Below are positions 18,065-26,094 of a stretch of 64,000 nucleotides of DNA, one piece after another. The notes beneath the pieces are model-generated. The model saw nothing but the letters and a program-made list of their open reading frames with translations. It was not told the origin of the DNA and made no database searches. Source of the stretch: Paracoccus denitrificans (GTDB taxonomy: Bacteria > Pseudomonadota > Alphaproteobacteria > Rhodobacterales > Rhodobacteraceae). The DNA lies in contig NZ_FNEA01000015.1 of the NCBI RefSeq assembly GCF_900100045.1, forward strand, positions 1 through 64,000, given 5' to 3'. The number at the start of each line of letters is the position of its first letter. Within the stretch, counting starts at the first letter, position 1. The position numbers and the translations under genes were made by a program.

Positions 18065-18814
18065 ATGACGATCACCAACCAGGATGAGCTTGACGGACTG
18101 AAGGATATCGGCCGGATCGTCGCCAACACCATGCAATCCATGGCCAGGGCGATGGAGCCCGGCATGACCACCCGCGAGCTGGACCAGATCGGCCGTGCGT
18201 TGCTGGAGCGCGAGGGCGCCGTCTCGGCGCCGCAATCCACCTATGACTTTCCCGCAGCGACCTGCATCAGCGTGAACGAGGAAATCGCCCATGGCATTCC
18301 CGGCGACAAGGTGATCGCGCCGGGGGATCTGGTCAATATCGACGTATCGGCCTCGAAGAACGGTTATTTCGCCGATACCGGGGCGACGTATCGCACAGCA
18401 CCCGTGCGGCCCTCGCTGGATCGGCTGTGCCGCGACGGCAGGCGTGCCATGCAGATCGGCATCGCACAGGTCGGCAGCGGCAGGCCGCTTGCCGGCATCG
18501 GACGTGCCATTGGCCGCTTCGCCGCGGGGCGCGGCTATACGCTGATCCGCAACCTTGCCAGCCACGGCGTCGGGCGGGCACTGCACGAATATCCCGAGGA
18601 AATCCCGACCTGGCCCAGCCGCAGCGAAAAGCGCCGCATCGACAAGGGGCTGGTGCTGACGGTCGAGCCGTTCCTTTCGGCCGGTGGCCTCTGGGCGGTC
18701 GAAGGGGATGACGGCTGGACGCTTTACAGCCAACCCTCGGCCCCGGTCGTGCAATATGAGCATACGGTCGTCGCGACGGATCGCGGGGCCATCACCGTCA
18801 CCCTGCCGGGCTGA
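18065..18814 (+). CDS. map: Type I methionine aminopeptidase (probable second copy)
   Basis: 249 residues. All five metal ligands of the pita-bread fold are visible: Asp in NIDVSA, Asp in ADTGATY, His in SHGVGRALHE, Glu in TVEPF and Glu in QYEHTV. It removes the initiator Met from new proteins. The ATG at 18065 follows GGGA. It lies next to the IS remnant and away from ribosomal or secretion genes, so it is probably an accessory paralogue beside a chromosomal housekeeping map gene. That cannot be confirmed from this window. Confidence 0.92.
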   Translation: MTITNQDELDGLKDIGRIVANTMQSMARAMEPGMTTRELDQIGRALLEREGAVSAPQSTYDFPAATCISVNEEIAHGIPGDKVIAPGDLVNIDVSASKNGYFADTGATYRTAPVRPSLDRLCRDGRRAMQIGIAQVGSGRPLAGIGRAIGRFAAGRGYTLIRNLASHGVGRALHEYPEEIPTWPSRSEKRRIDKGLVLTVEPFLSAGGLWAVEGDDGWTLYSQPSAPVVQYEHTVVATDRGAITVTLPG

Positions 18815-19099
18815 GCGTGCCAGCCGTCCCTTGGACCCGGACCGGCGAATCCCTCTCCGCTTGTCCGAATGCTCGCGCCCGGGCACGAGAGCGATTACAC
18901 CTCGGGATCATGCCGTGTCACGGATCGCGGCTGTCCAAACCGGCCGGCTTTCCCCAAGCAGGCCCGCGCGGGTCGCGGTCATGTCCGACGAGCGCGGTTT
19001 TCCCGCCCTTCCTGCCGGAACCGGGAACGTGACTTGTGCATGCTGGCGGGCATCATTAGCTAGACCCATCATGCCCCATGGCTCAGGAGGACCCGCCCG

Positions 19100-19678
19100 G
19101 TGGAGGCCCTTATCGAACAATATCTGGGCAATCCGCTGATATTGGCCGTCCTGCTGTTTCTTGCGAATTTCGTCATGGAGGAAGGGGCGATCATCGCCGG
19201 TGCGGCGCTGGCCGCCGCAGGAGAGATCGGCACCGGGCTGGCTCTGGTGGCGCTGGTAACCGGGAACATCGTCAGCGACTGGGCGCTTTACGGAATCGGC
19301 GCGCTGGCCGGAAGCAGCCCTCTCGTCCGTCGCTGGGTCGACGGGAAGATGCTGGAGCGGGGGCGGCGGCTGCTGGACCGCGGCGTCCTGCCGGCGGCGT
19401 TGCTGGCACGGCTGTTGCCTCCGGTCTTCATGGCCAGCGGTTTCGTGCGCGTCGACTTTCGCCGCTTCGCGATCGTGAACGGCGTGGTCGCGGCAGTTTA
19501 TACGGCGGCACTGTTCTTCGGCGCGTTCGGCCTCAACCTGGTCCTGTTCGATCTGCTGGGCAACTGGGCCTGGCCGGTCATGGTCGGGCTGGTCATCGGC
19601 GTGGTCTGGCTGAGCCATCGATTCACGGTCTATTATTTCGCCTCGGACAAGGACGAAGGGGGCAACTCGGGCGACTGA
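19100..19678 (+). CDS. DedA/VTT-family inner-membrane protein
   Basis: 192 residues, hydrophobic, with about 4-5 membrane segments. The glycine-rich FVMEEGAIIAGAALAAAGEIG stretch (18-38) and the re-entrant RLLPPVFMASGF region resemble DedA (SNARE-associated) proteins, which act in lipid movement and envelope homeostasis. The GTG start follows CAGGAGG. The end overlaps the convergent hydrolase gene by 46 bp. The 285-bp stretch before it (18815-19099) holds no gene or clear signal. Confidence 0.75.
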   Translation: MEALIEQYLGNPLILAVLLFLANFVMEEGAIIAGAALAAAGEIGTGLALVALVTGNIVSDWALYGIGALAGSSPLVRRWVDGKMLERGRRLLDRGVLPAALLARLLPPVFMASGFVRVDFRRFAIVNGVVAAVYTAALFFGAFGLNLVLFDLLGNWAWPVMVGLVIGVVWLSHRFTVYYFASDKDEGGNSGD

Positions 19679-20601
19679 GACGGCAGCTTTCCGTCACCGA
19701 TGACGCAACCCAGGGCCGCACGCAGCAGGTCGGCATGCGTCCAGGGCAGGAAATGGTCGGCCTCTTCGATCAGGATCACCCGCGGGCCGGGACTGGCGGG
19801 CAGATGCGCCTGCAGGAAACCCACGTTTTCCGGCGGCACCAATGTATCGGCCAGCCCCTGGACGATGGTGACGGGGGCGGTGATACGCGCCAGGTCGGGG
19901 GTCAGCTCCTCAAGCCCCGGCCGGAGATTCATCAGCTCGGCATTGGCGTTGGCCAGTTCCGTGGGCAGAAGCCCGGCAAAGAAATCAAGCGCCGCCAGTT
20001 GCTGCAGGGGATGGGTTTCCTCCAGCGCCGGATCGGCGGCGGCGCCGATCAGCAGAACCCCCGCGATCCGGTCGGGATAATCGGCGGCAAGTCGCAACGC
20101 GACCGGGCCGCCATAGGAATAGCCGACCAAGACCGCGGCTCCGGTCCCGCCCGCCGTCAGAAGCGGCGCGACGGCCGCGGCCTGGCCGGCCAGGTCGATC
20201 TCGGGCTCTTCCCCGCTGGCGCCGAAGCCGGGGCGATCCACGGCCAGGTGATATTGCCCGACCGGAACGTCCAGCAGGAAGCGGTCCCATTCCTCGGCAG
20301 TGCCGGGACTGCCATGCAGGAAGATCACCCGCCGCCCGCCGGGCTGGCCCGCCGCCAGATAGCCCAGTTGGGCCTGCCCGTCTCCGCGCGCCAGCCGCAT
20401 TTGCCGGACCGTGCGGCCCTGCTCCCCGGGCCAGGCGTCGTCGGGCTCCAGCCCGATGCCGGTGATCGCCGAGAACTGTTCGCGCAACGGCTGGAACGGC
20501 TCGAGCACGAAACCCAGCGCCCCTTCGGCCAGCGTCTGTTCCGGCGCGGGGATCACGATGGTTTCGCCGGGGGGCGGGCAGATGGGCAGGTCGGGGATCA
20601 T
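19633..20601 (-). CDS. Alpha/beta-fold hydrolase
   Basis: 322 residues. An oxyanion-loop HGSPGTAEEWD motif lies near residue 95, the nucleophile elbow is GYSYGG (Ser about 162), and the C-terminal EEADHFLPW segment supplies the catalytic His. Fold and catalytic triad are clear, but the substrate is unknown. The start at 20601 follows AAGGAG; the frame continues upstream without family similarity. The 3' end overlaps the DedA gene on the other strand. The neighbouring ATP-grasp gene reads the same way with an 86-bp gap. Confidence 0.85.
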   Translation of the reverse strand: MIPDLPICPPPGETIVIPAPEQTLAEGALGFVLEPFQPLREQFSAITGIGLEPDDAWPGEQGRTVRQMRLARGDGQAQLGYLAAGQPGGRRVIFLHGSPGTAEEWDRFLLDVPVGQYHLAVDRPGFGASGEEPEIDLAGQAAAVAPLLTAGGTGAAVLVGYSYGGPVALRLAADYPDRIAGVLLIGAAADPALEETHPLQQLAALDFFAGLLPTELANANAELMNLRPGLEELTPDLARITAPVTIVQGLADTLVPPENVGFLQAHLPASPGPRVILIEEADHFLPWTHADLLRAALGCVIGDGKLPSQSPELPPSSLSEAK

Positions 20602-20687
20602 GCAAGACTCCTTTGCGGAGGACCAAGGCCGCCGCACCGCTCGACGGCGGGATTGTCTCGCCCGGCGCGAGGCTGCGCAAGGGGTGT

Positions 20688-21791
20688 TCACGAGCTTTGG
20701 GGATAGACGCGCCGCAGCGCCTCTTGCTGTCGCTGCAACCGGATCATGCCGCTCAGGCCGACGGGCCGCGCCCCGCGCTTTCGCATGACATCGCCGATGG
20801 CGAAAAGCCAGCGATACTGCCGCCACAACGCACGGTATGCCTGTCGCAGCGTGCTGCCGCCGGCCCAGAAATGCAGCATCTCGGCACCGGCGCCGTTCAG
20901 CTCCAATATCCTGAAATCGCTGGCCGCGCCCAGATCCTCGACGCTGCGAAAGCGGATGTCGAAGCGCCCGAAATGGAAATCCGGTATCTCCCGCGAGATC
21001 TCGTCGATCAGCGCTTCCAGTTGCGGCGTCACCAGGGACTGCGCGTCGCGATAGACCGCGCCGAGCCTTGCGCTGCGGGCATTGGTCAGGACATGGAAGG
21101 CACCCGGGCCGGGCACGGTCTCCCAGCTTTCGGGATGGCGGTCGCGATAGATGGCGCCGTTCGGACGCAGGACCTTGTCGGCCCGGACCAGTTCGGCCAC
21201 GCTTCGGCAGCCGTCGCCGATCACATGCGGCGGATAGACGAAGGCCATCGAGACGATGCGGCCCCGCACCTGGTCGGGATGGCGCAGATAGAATATCCCC
21301 GCCTCGCCGGGCAAGTCGACCAGTTCCTGCAACAGGATCATGGTGCCCGGAGGCTGCACCGCCAGATAATCCGCCAGATCCTCGGCCCGCTGGATCAGCC
21401 TGACGCCCCAGCCCTGATAGCCGCGGTCGGGCTTGGCGACGACCGGGAAATCCAGCCCGGCCTCGGCCATCGCGGCCAGCGCGCAATCGACGGGGGTATC
21501 CGCTCCGGTGTCGCAACGAAGGCGGGCAAAGCGGGCCAGCCGCGCCCTGCCCTGCGGCCCGAACAGGTCCAGCCCCTGCGATTTGCTTTCGCCCCACAGC
21601 CCGCCGGCCTCCATCGCGGGATTGGCGGCGCTGGGAAGCGTCAGGCTGCGATAACGGATCGCCAGCGCCAGCCACATCAGCGCGGGGACGACATAGAACA
21701 GCCGTTCGGGGATGTGGCGCTTGAAGGCGGGATAACGCTCTCCCTCCGGCGGACGGAACTGGAGAGAGGCGGCTTTAGGCGTGCAGGTCAA
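20688..21791 (-). CDS. ATP-grasp enzyme, sugar-transfer-associated/carboxylate-amine ligase-like
   Basis: About 367 residues. The middle and C-terminal parts carry ATP-grasp signatures: VVAKPDRGYQGWGV (phosphate-binding loop), an LLQELVDLPGEAGIFYLR strand, and FRILELNGAGAE with the Mg2+-binding Glu-Leu-Asn. The N-terminal part has one hydrophobic stretch (about 25-45, FYVVPALMWLALAIRY). No ATG lies before the conserved region. TTG at 21791, with AAAGGAC upstream, is the best start but uncertain. It probably joins a carboxylate to an amine or modifies a cell-envelope component; the substrate is unknown. Confidence 0.7.
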   Translation of the reverse strand: MTCTPKAASLQFRPPEGERYPAFKRHIPERLFYVVPALMWLALAIRYRSLTLPSAANPAMEAGGLWGESKSQGLDLFGPQGRARLARFARLRCDTGADTPVDCALAAMAEAGLDFPVVAKPDRGYQGWGVRLIQRAEDLADYLAVQPPGTMILLQELVDLPGEAGIFYLRHPDQVRGRIVSMAFVYPPHVIGDGCRSVAELVRADKVLRPNGAIYRDRHPESWETVPGPGAFHVLTNARSARLGAVYRDAQSLVTPQLEALIDEISREIPDFHFGRFDIRFRSVEDLGAASDFRILELNGAGAEMLHFWAGGSTLRQAYRALWRQYRWLFAIGDVMRKRGARPVGLSGMIRLQRQQEALRRVYPQSS

Positions 21792-22065
21792 TGGTTCGGG
21801 TCGTCCTTTGCCGGGGTCTCGGATGGTGCTCCGGTCACGGCCGAGCCACCTTGTGCAGGCGATGCGTCCCGGCTTCCGACGCGCCACCCGGAAGAAGCGA
21901 CCATGGCGCAATTCAGCCAAAAGGTCCAGATTCGCCCAACCTCCGCGCGGCCACGCTACCCGATGCGCGGGCCGGATCCGCGTATTCGTCCACGCATCCG
22001 GGCCGGCCGCAAAGTGCGCGACCGCCGCGGTCGTCCGCTTGCCTTGCGCCGCAGGCTTCGCTTCG
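21792..22065. other. Non-coding gap with an imperfect palindrome
   Basis: This 274-bp gap has no supported gene. Around 21968-22008, GGGCCGGAT and ATCCGGGCC form an imperfect inverted repeat downstream of the IclR gene. It could be a terminator or one copy of an interspersed palindromic repeat; no second copy was recognised in this window. Confidence 0.3.
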
Positions 22066-22866
22066 TCAGACGGGCCTGCACCACCCAAGCTCCGCGGAAA
22101 TCGCCTCGGCGCAGCGCATCACAGGGGCGACGAGTGTCCCAAGCCGTTCCTCGGACATGTAATGGACGGAACTTGCGACGCTGACGCCGGCCACGACCTT
22201 TCCCCTGGCATCGCGGATCGGCGCCGCCACACAGCAGATCCCGACTTCGTTTTCCTCGCGCTCGATCGCGAAGCCCTTGTCCCGGAACTCGGCCAGCTTC
22301 GCTCTGAAGACGTCCCACTCCAGAAAGCCCGTGGGGGTCATCTCGTTCGCCAGGGCGTCCGCCCGCGCCAGTTCGTAAAGCCGCAACCACTCCTGTTCGG
22401 GCAGATCGAAGAGCTGGACCTTTCCCGTCCCCGTCGTCGCCATGGGTTTTTGCAGGCCGATGCGCGACCGCATCTCAAGCCCCTTCGTCCCGGGGATCTT
22501 GTCCACATAGATGATGTTGTCGCCCTCGCGGATGCTCAGGTGGATAGAGTCGCCGGTTTCGTGGGCGAGCTGCTCGATATGCGGACGCGCGCAACTGGTC
22601 AGGGGCATCTGCTCCAATGCGGCACTGCCCAGGCTGATGAGCGCCGGACCCAGGACATAGCCCCTTCCATCGATATGACGAAGGTAGCTGTGCTGCACGA
22701 GAAAGCTTACAAGGCGATGTGTCGTGCTTCTGCCGGTTCCCACATGACGGCCGATGGAGGCGAGATCGGCACAGCCGGATCTCACCGCCTCCAGGACTGT
22801 GAATACTCGCGACAGAGATTGCGTGCCCGGTTTGGTGCTGTCGGCGTCCATTTCTACCCCATCCAT
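22066..22866 (-). CDS. IclR-family transcriptional regulator
   Basis: About 266 residues: an N-terminal winged helix-turn-helix (about 15-75; GRHVGTGRSTTHRLVSFL) and a C-terminal IclR effector domain (about 90-260; CCVAAPIRD, GVSVASSVH). IclR proteins commonly control sugar-acid catabolism (KdgR and relatives), fitting the divergent operon from 23131. ATG at 22866 or 22851 is possible; neither has a strong ribosome binding site. Confidence 0.9.
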   Translation of the reverse strand: MDGVEMDADSTKPGTQSLSRVFTVLEAVRSGCADLASIGRHVGTGRSTTHRLVSFLVQHSYLRHIDGRGYVLGPALISLGSAALEQMPLTSCARPHIEQLAHETGDSIHLSIREGDNIIYVDKIPGTKGLEMRSRIGLQKPMATTGTGKVQLFDLPEQEWLRLYELARADALANEMTPTGFLEWDVFRAKLAEFRDKGFAIEREENEVGICCVAAPIRDARGKVVAGVSVASSVHYMSEERLGTLVAPVMRCAEAISAELGWCRPV

Positions 22867-22876
22867 CCTGTTGTCC

Positions 22877-22956
22877 CATATTATGGCACATAAAACCATA
22901 ATTTAAAAGATTTTTATGATTCTCGCTTGACATGGGATTTGTTCCCATAATATGAA
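22877..22956 (+). promoter_or_regulatory. Promoter and repeated CCATAATATG operator sites for the sugar-acid operon
   Basis: CCATAATATG occurs at 22945-22954 and, inverted, at 22877-22886. A partial copy CCATAAT is at 22896-22902. A TTGACA box (22927-22932) with an 18-bp spacer to TATGAA (22951-22956) would drive the rightward operon. The operator copy overlaps the -10 box, and ATGGGA/TCCCAT also pair across the spacer. The layout suggests repression of both divergent genes by the IclR protein. Confidence 0.55.
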
Positions 22957-23130
22957 ACGCTGACTGCGCCGGGAGGACGCAGCGAACAATCGGATATGGG
23001 AGGCGACCGTGATTCCGTTGCCAGCAATGAACCCGGCGAGGCCGGGGCCGGATAAGTCATGCTTGTCCGCACAGCCAGGCATTCCACATTTGATCCGCCC
23101 GGCCTCACGGGATGTGCAGGTGCCTTGCGC

Positions 23131-23814
23131 ATGACCTACACATTCGATTTCAGCTTTCTCGCGGAATACTGGCCCCAGTTGCTCAAGGGCCTGGTCCAGA
23201 CCGCGCAGCTTTCGCTCCTGTCGATCATCTTCGGCTTCCTGCTTGGAACCCTGCTGGCGATCGGCCGCACGGCGCAAAGCAAGCTGCTGCGCCGGATCTG
23301 CGCCATCTATGTCGAGGCGATCCGCAACACGCCGCTGCTGGTGCAGATGTTCATGATCTATTTCGGGCTGGCCTCGGTGGGCTTCAAGCTGTCGGCCGAG
23401 TTCTGCGCCGTGCTGGCCATCGTCATCAATGTCAGCTCCTATACCTGCGAGATCATGCGCGCCGGCATCGAATCGGTGAGAAAGGGCCAGCGCGAGGCTT
23501 CGGACTGCCTTGGCCTCACCTGGCTTCAGTCCCTGTTCCTCGTCGTGCTGCCGCCCGCGACCGAGCGCGTCTATCCGGCGCTGGTCAGCCAGTTCATCCT
23601 GATCATGCTCGCCACCAGCCTTGTCTCGCAGATCTCGGCCGAGGAACTGACCTCGACCGCGGCGCGCATCGACTCGATGACCTTCCGCTCCTTCGAGATC
23701 TACACGGTGGTCGCCCTGATCTACATCGGCCTGGCCTTCGTGTTCCGGCTGGGGTTCTGGGCGCTGTCGCGGCTGGTCTTCCCGCGCCTGCGCCGCCTCG
23801 GCACGCCGCTTTAG
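23131..23814 (+). CDS. Polar amino acid-type ABC transporter permease (first)
   Basis: 227 residues with about five membrane segments and the HisM/GlnP-family permease domain (VEAIRNTPLLVQMF and GQREASDCLGLTW EAA-type loop). The frame is open from 23059, but MTYTFDF at 23131 gives the family start. It forms a heterodimeric channel with the next gene. The system belongs to the polar amino acid uptake class although the operon's enzymes handle sugar acids. Confidence 0.9.
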   Translation: MTYTFDFSFLAEYWPQLLKGLVQTAQLSLLSIIFGFLLGTLLAIGRTAQSKLLRRICAIYVEAIRNTPLLVQMFMIYFGLASVGFKLSAEFCAVLAIVINVSSYTCEIMRAGIESVRKGQREASDCLGLTWLQSLFLVVLPPATERVYPALVSQFILIMLATSLVSQISAEELTSTAARIDSMTFRSFEIYTVVALIYIGLAFVFRLGFWALSRLVFPRLRRLGTPL

Positions 23815-23824
23815 GAGGCAAACG

Positions 23825-24469
23825 ATGCTCACGACTTTCCAAATGCAGGCGCTGCTGACCGCCGCCGTCTGGACGGCCGGGCTGTCGCTGATCGCCTTCG
23901 TCCTGGGCGGCGCGGTCGGCCTGCTCATCGCTGTGATGCGGGTCTCGGCCAACCGGGTGCTGCGCGGCATCGCCTTCACATACATCCAGATCGTGCAGGG
24001 CACGCCGCTGCTGGTGATGATGATGCTGGCCTTCTTCGGCCTATCCATCCTGGGCTTCGACCTTACGCCCTTCGCCGCCGCAAGCTTCGCGATGGTGATC
24101 TATTCCAGCGCCTATTTCGGAGAGATCTGGCGCGGCGGCATCCTTGCGGTTCCGAAAACCCAGTGGGAGGCGGCCGAGTGCCTGGCCCTGCATCCGGTCC
24201 AGAGGTTCTGGCTGGTCATCATCCCGCAGGGGTTGCGCATCTCGACGCCACCGACGGTCGGCTTCATGGTCCAGATCGTCAAGAACACCTCGCTGGCCTC
24301 GGTGATCGGCGTCGCCGAGCTGACCTATACCAGCAAGCTCATCAACAATTCGACGTTCCAGCCCTTCATCATCTTCAGCGTCGTCGCCGTGCTCTACTTC
24401 TGCATGTGCTACCCGCTGGCCTGGTGGAGCCGCAAACTCGAGGACAAACTGAATGTCGCCCATCGTTAA
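23825..24469 (+). CDS. Polar amino acid-type ABC transporter permease (second)
   Basis: 214 residues with the same family features as the upstream permease (IQIVQGTPLLVMMM and the TQWEAAECLALHP loop). TAGGAGG precedes the ATG 10 bp after the previous stop. Its 3' end overlaps the ATPase gene by 17 bp. It is the partner permease of the same importer. Confidence 0.9.
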   Translation: MLTTFQMQALLTAAVWTAGLSLIAFVLGGAVGLLIAVMRVSANRVLRGIAFTYIQIVQGTPLLVMMMLAFFGLSILGFDLTPFAAASFAMVIYSSAYFGEIWRGGILAVPKTQWEAAECLALHPVQRFWLVIIPQGLRISTPPTVGFMVQIVKNTSLASVIGVAELTYTSKLINNSTFQPFIIFSVVAVLYFCMCYPLAWWSRKLEDKLNVAHR

Positions 24470-25187
24470 ACTGAACAACGTCTCCAAAAGCTTCGGCAGC
24501 CTGCATGTCCTGCAAGGCGTGTCCTTCGACGTCGCGGCAGGCAGCGTGGTCGCCATCATCGGTCGCAGCGGCTCGGGGAAAAGCACCGCGCTGCGCTGCA
24601 TCAACGGGCTGGAAAAGATCAACAGCGGCGAGATCACCGTCTGCAACCACCACCTGCATCACGACGTGACCCGGGCCCAGTTGCGCGCCCTGCATCTGGA
24701 CGTGGGCATCGTCTTCCAAAGCTACAACCTTTTCCCGCACCTGACCGTCGGCCAGAACATCATGCTGGCACCGCGCTGGGTTCGGAAGCAGTCGAAATCC
24801 GAGGCCCACGAACATGCCGCCGAGGTGCTGCGCAAGGTCGGGCTGGCCGAAAAGTTCGACGCCTATCCCGAGCAGCTTTCCGGCGGCCAGCAGCAGCGGG
24901 TGGCCATCGCGCGCTCGCTGGCGATGGAGCCCAAGCTGATGCTCTTCGACGAAGTGACCTCGGCGCTCGATCCAGAACTGACGGGCGAGGTGCTGAAGGT
25001 GATGGAAAGCCTTGCCAGGGACGGCATGACGATGGTCCTCGTCACGCACGAAATGGCCTTCGCCAAGGGCGTGGCCGACAAGATCGTCTTCATGCACCAG
25101 GGCCGGGTCTGGGAGGAAGGCGGCGGAGAGATGCTGTCCGCGCCGCAGACCCCGGAACTGCGCCAGTTCGTCGGCAACGGCCTGTGA
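24453..25187 (+). CDS. Polar amino acid-type ABC transporter ATP-binding protein
   Basis: 244 residues. Walker A GRSGSGKST (about 38-46), Q-loop VFQSYNLFPHL, signature LSGGQQQRVAIARSLA, Walker B LMLFDEVTSALD and switch His VTHEMAFA are present. Walker B ends DE-V rather than DE-P, which is tolerated in this family. Overlaps both neighbours and energises the importer of the sugar-acid operon. Confidence 0.93.
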   Translation: MSPIVKLNNVSKSFGSLHVLQGVSFDVAAGSVVAIIGRSGSGKSTALRCINGLEKINSGEITVCNHHLHHDVTRAQLRALHLDVGIVFQSYNLFPHLTVGQNIMLAPRWVRKQSKSEAHEHAAEVLRKVGLAEKFDAYPEQLSGGQQQRVAIARSLAMEPKLMLFDEVTSALDPELTGEVLKVMESLARDGMTMVLVTHEMAFAKGVADKIVFMHQGRVWEEGGGEMLSAPQTPELRQFVGNGL

Positions 25188-25249
25188 CATTCGCCGACCG
25201 CCGGCGGCGGCCGGCGCTTACCCCAACTTGCACTCATGGGAGGAACATC

Positions 25250-26050
25250 ATGACCATTCGCAACCTGACGCTTGCCGCGCTGACCGCGGTCGGCCTGGCC
25301 GCGGCCCTGCCTGCCGGCGCGGATACGCTGAGCGATATCCGCGACCGCGGCACCATCAATATCGGCGTCGATATCGGCCAGGCGCCGTTCGGCATGGTGG
25401 ACGGGTCGATGAACCAGACCGGCTCGGACGTGGACACCGCCCGCAAGCTGGCCGAGGATCTGGGCGTCAAGCTGAACGTCGTCTCGGTCGCTCCGGCGAA
25501 CCGCATCCCCTTCCTGCTGACCGGCAAGGTGGATGTCGTCGTCGCCAGCTTCTCGATCACCGAAGAGCGCAAGAAACAGGTCGATTTCTCGAAACCCTAC
25601 GCGGTCAGCGAAGTCGTCGTGGCGACCACCGGCGGGCTGGAACTGTCCGGTCCGGCCGATCTGGAAGGCCGTCAGATCGCGGTTACCCGCGCATCCACCA
25701 ACGACACGCTGATCACCGATGCGATCGCCGCAAACGACGTGAAGGCCACCATCGTCCGCTACGACGACAACGCCATGACCACCAATGCCGTGCTCAGCGG
25801 CCAGCACGACGTCTATGTCGTGGCGCAATCGCTGCTGGTGCCGATCAACGAGGCCAATCCGTCGCGCAAGATCGAGCCGCAATTCGTGCTGCGCACCTAT
25901 CCGCTGGCCATCGGCCTGCGCAAGAACGAGCCGGAACTGAAGGACTGGCTGGACAACTGGGTCGACGAGAACCTCGCCAACGGCAAGCTGAACGAGATCT
26001 ACCAGACCTATCACCTGTCGCCCCTGCCCGACGTGATCCCCGAGGAATGA
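25250..26050 (+). CDS. Periplasmic solute-binding protein, polar amino acid family
   Basis: 266 residues. A signal peptide (1-22, ending LPAGAD) is followed by the bacterial type-3 solute-binding fold (GTINIGVDIGQAPFG, FDLLTGKVDVVVASFSITEERKKQVDFSKPY-like region near 95-125). The ATG follows GGGAGG; the frame is open from 25184. It defines ligand choice for the three preceding transporter genes. Ligand identity is unknown: the fold binds amino acids and some organic acids, while the operon suggests an aldonate or a related acid. Confidence 0.9.
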   Translation: MTIRNLTLAALTAVGLAAALPAGADTLSDIRDRGTINIGVDIGQAPFGMVDGSMNQTGSDVDTARKLAEDLGVKLNVVSVAPANRIPFLLTGKVDVVVASFSITEERKKQVDFSKPYAVSEVVVATTGGLELSGPADLEGRQIAVTRASTNDTLITDAIAANDVKATIVRYDDNAMTTNAVLSGQHDVYVVAQSLLVPINEANPSRKIEPQFVLRTYPLAIGLRKNEPELKDWLDNWVDENLANGKLNEIYQTYHLSPLPDVIPEE

Positions 26051-26094
26051 TCGGGAACGGGCGATGACGACCTTCATACCAAGCCACAGGAAAC

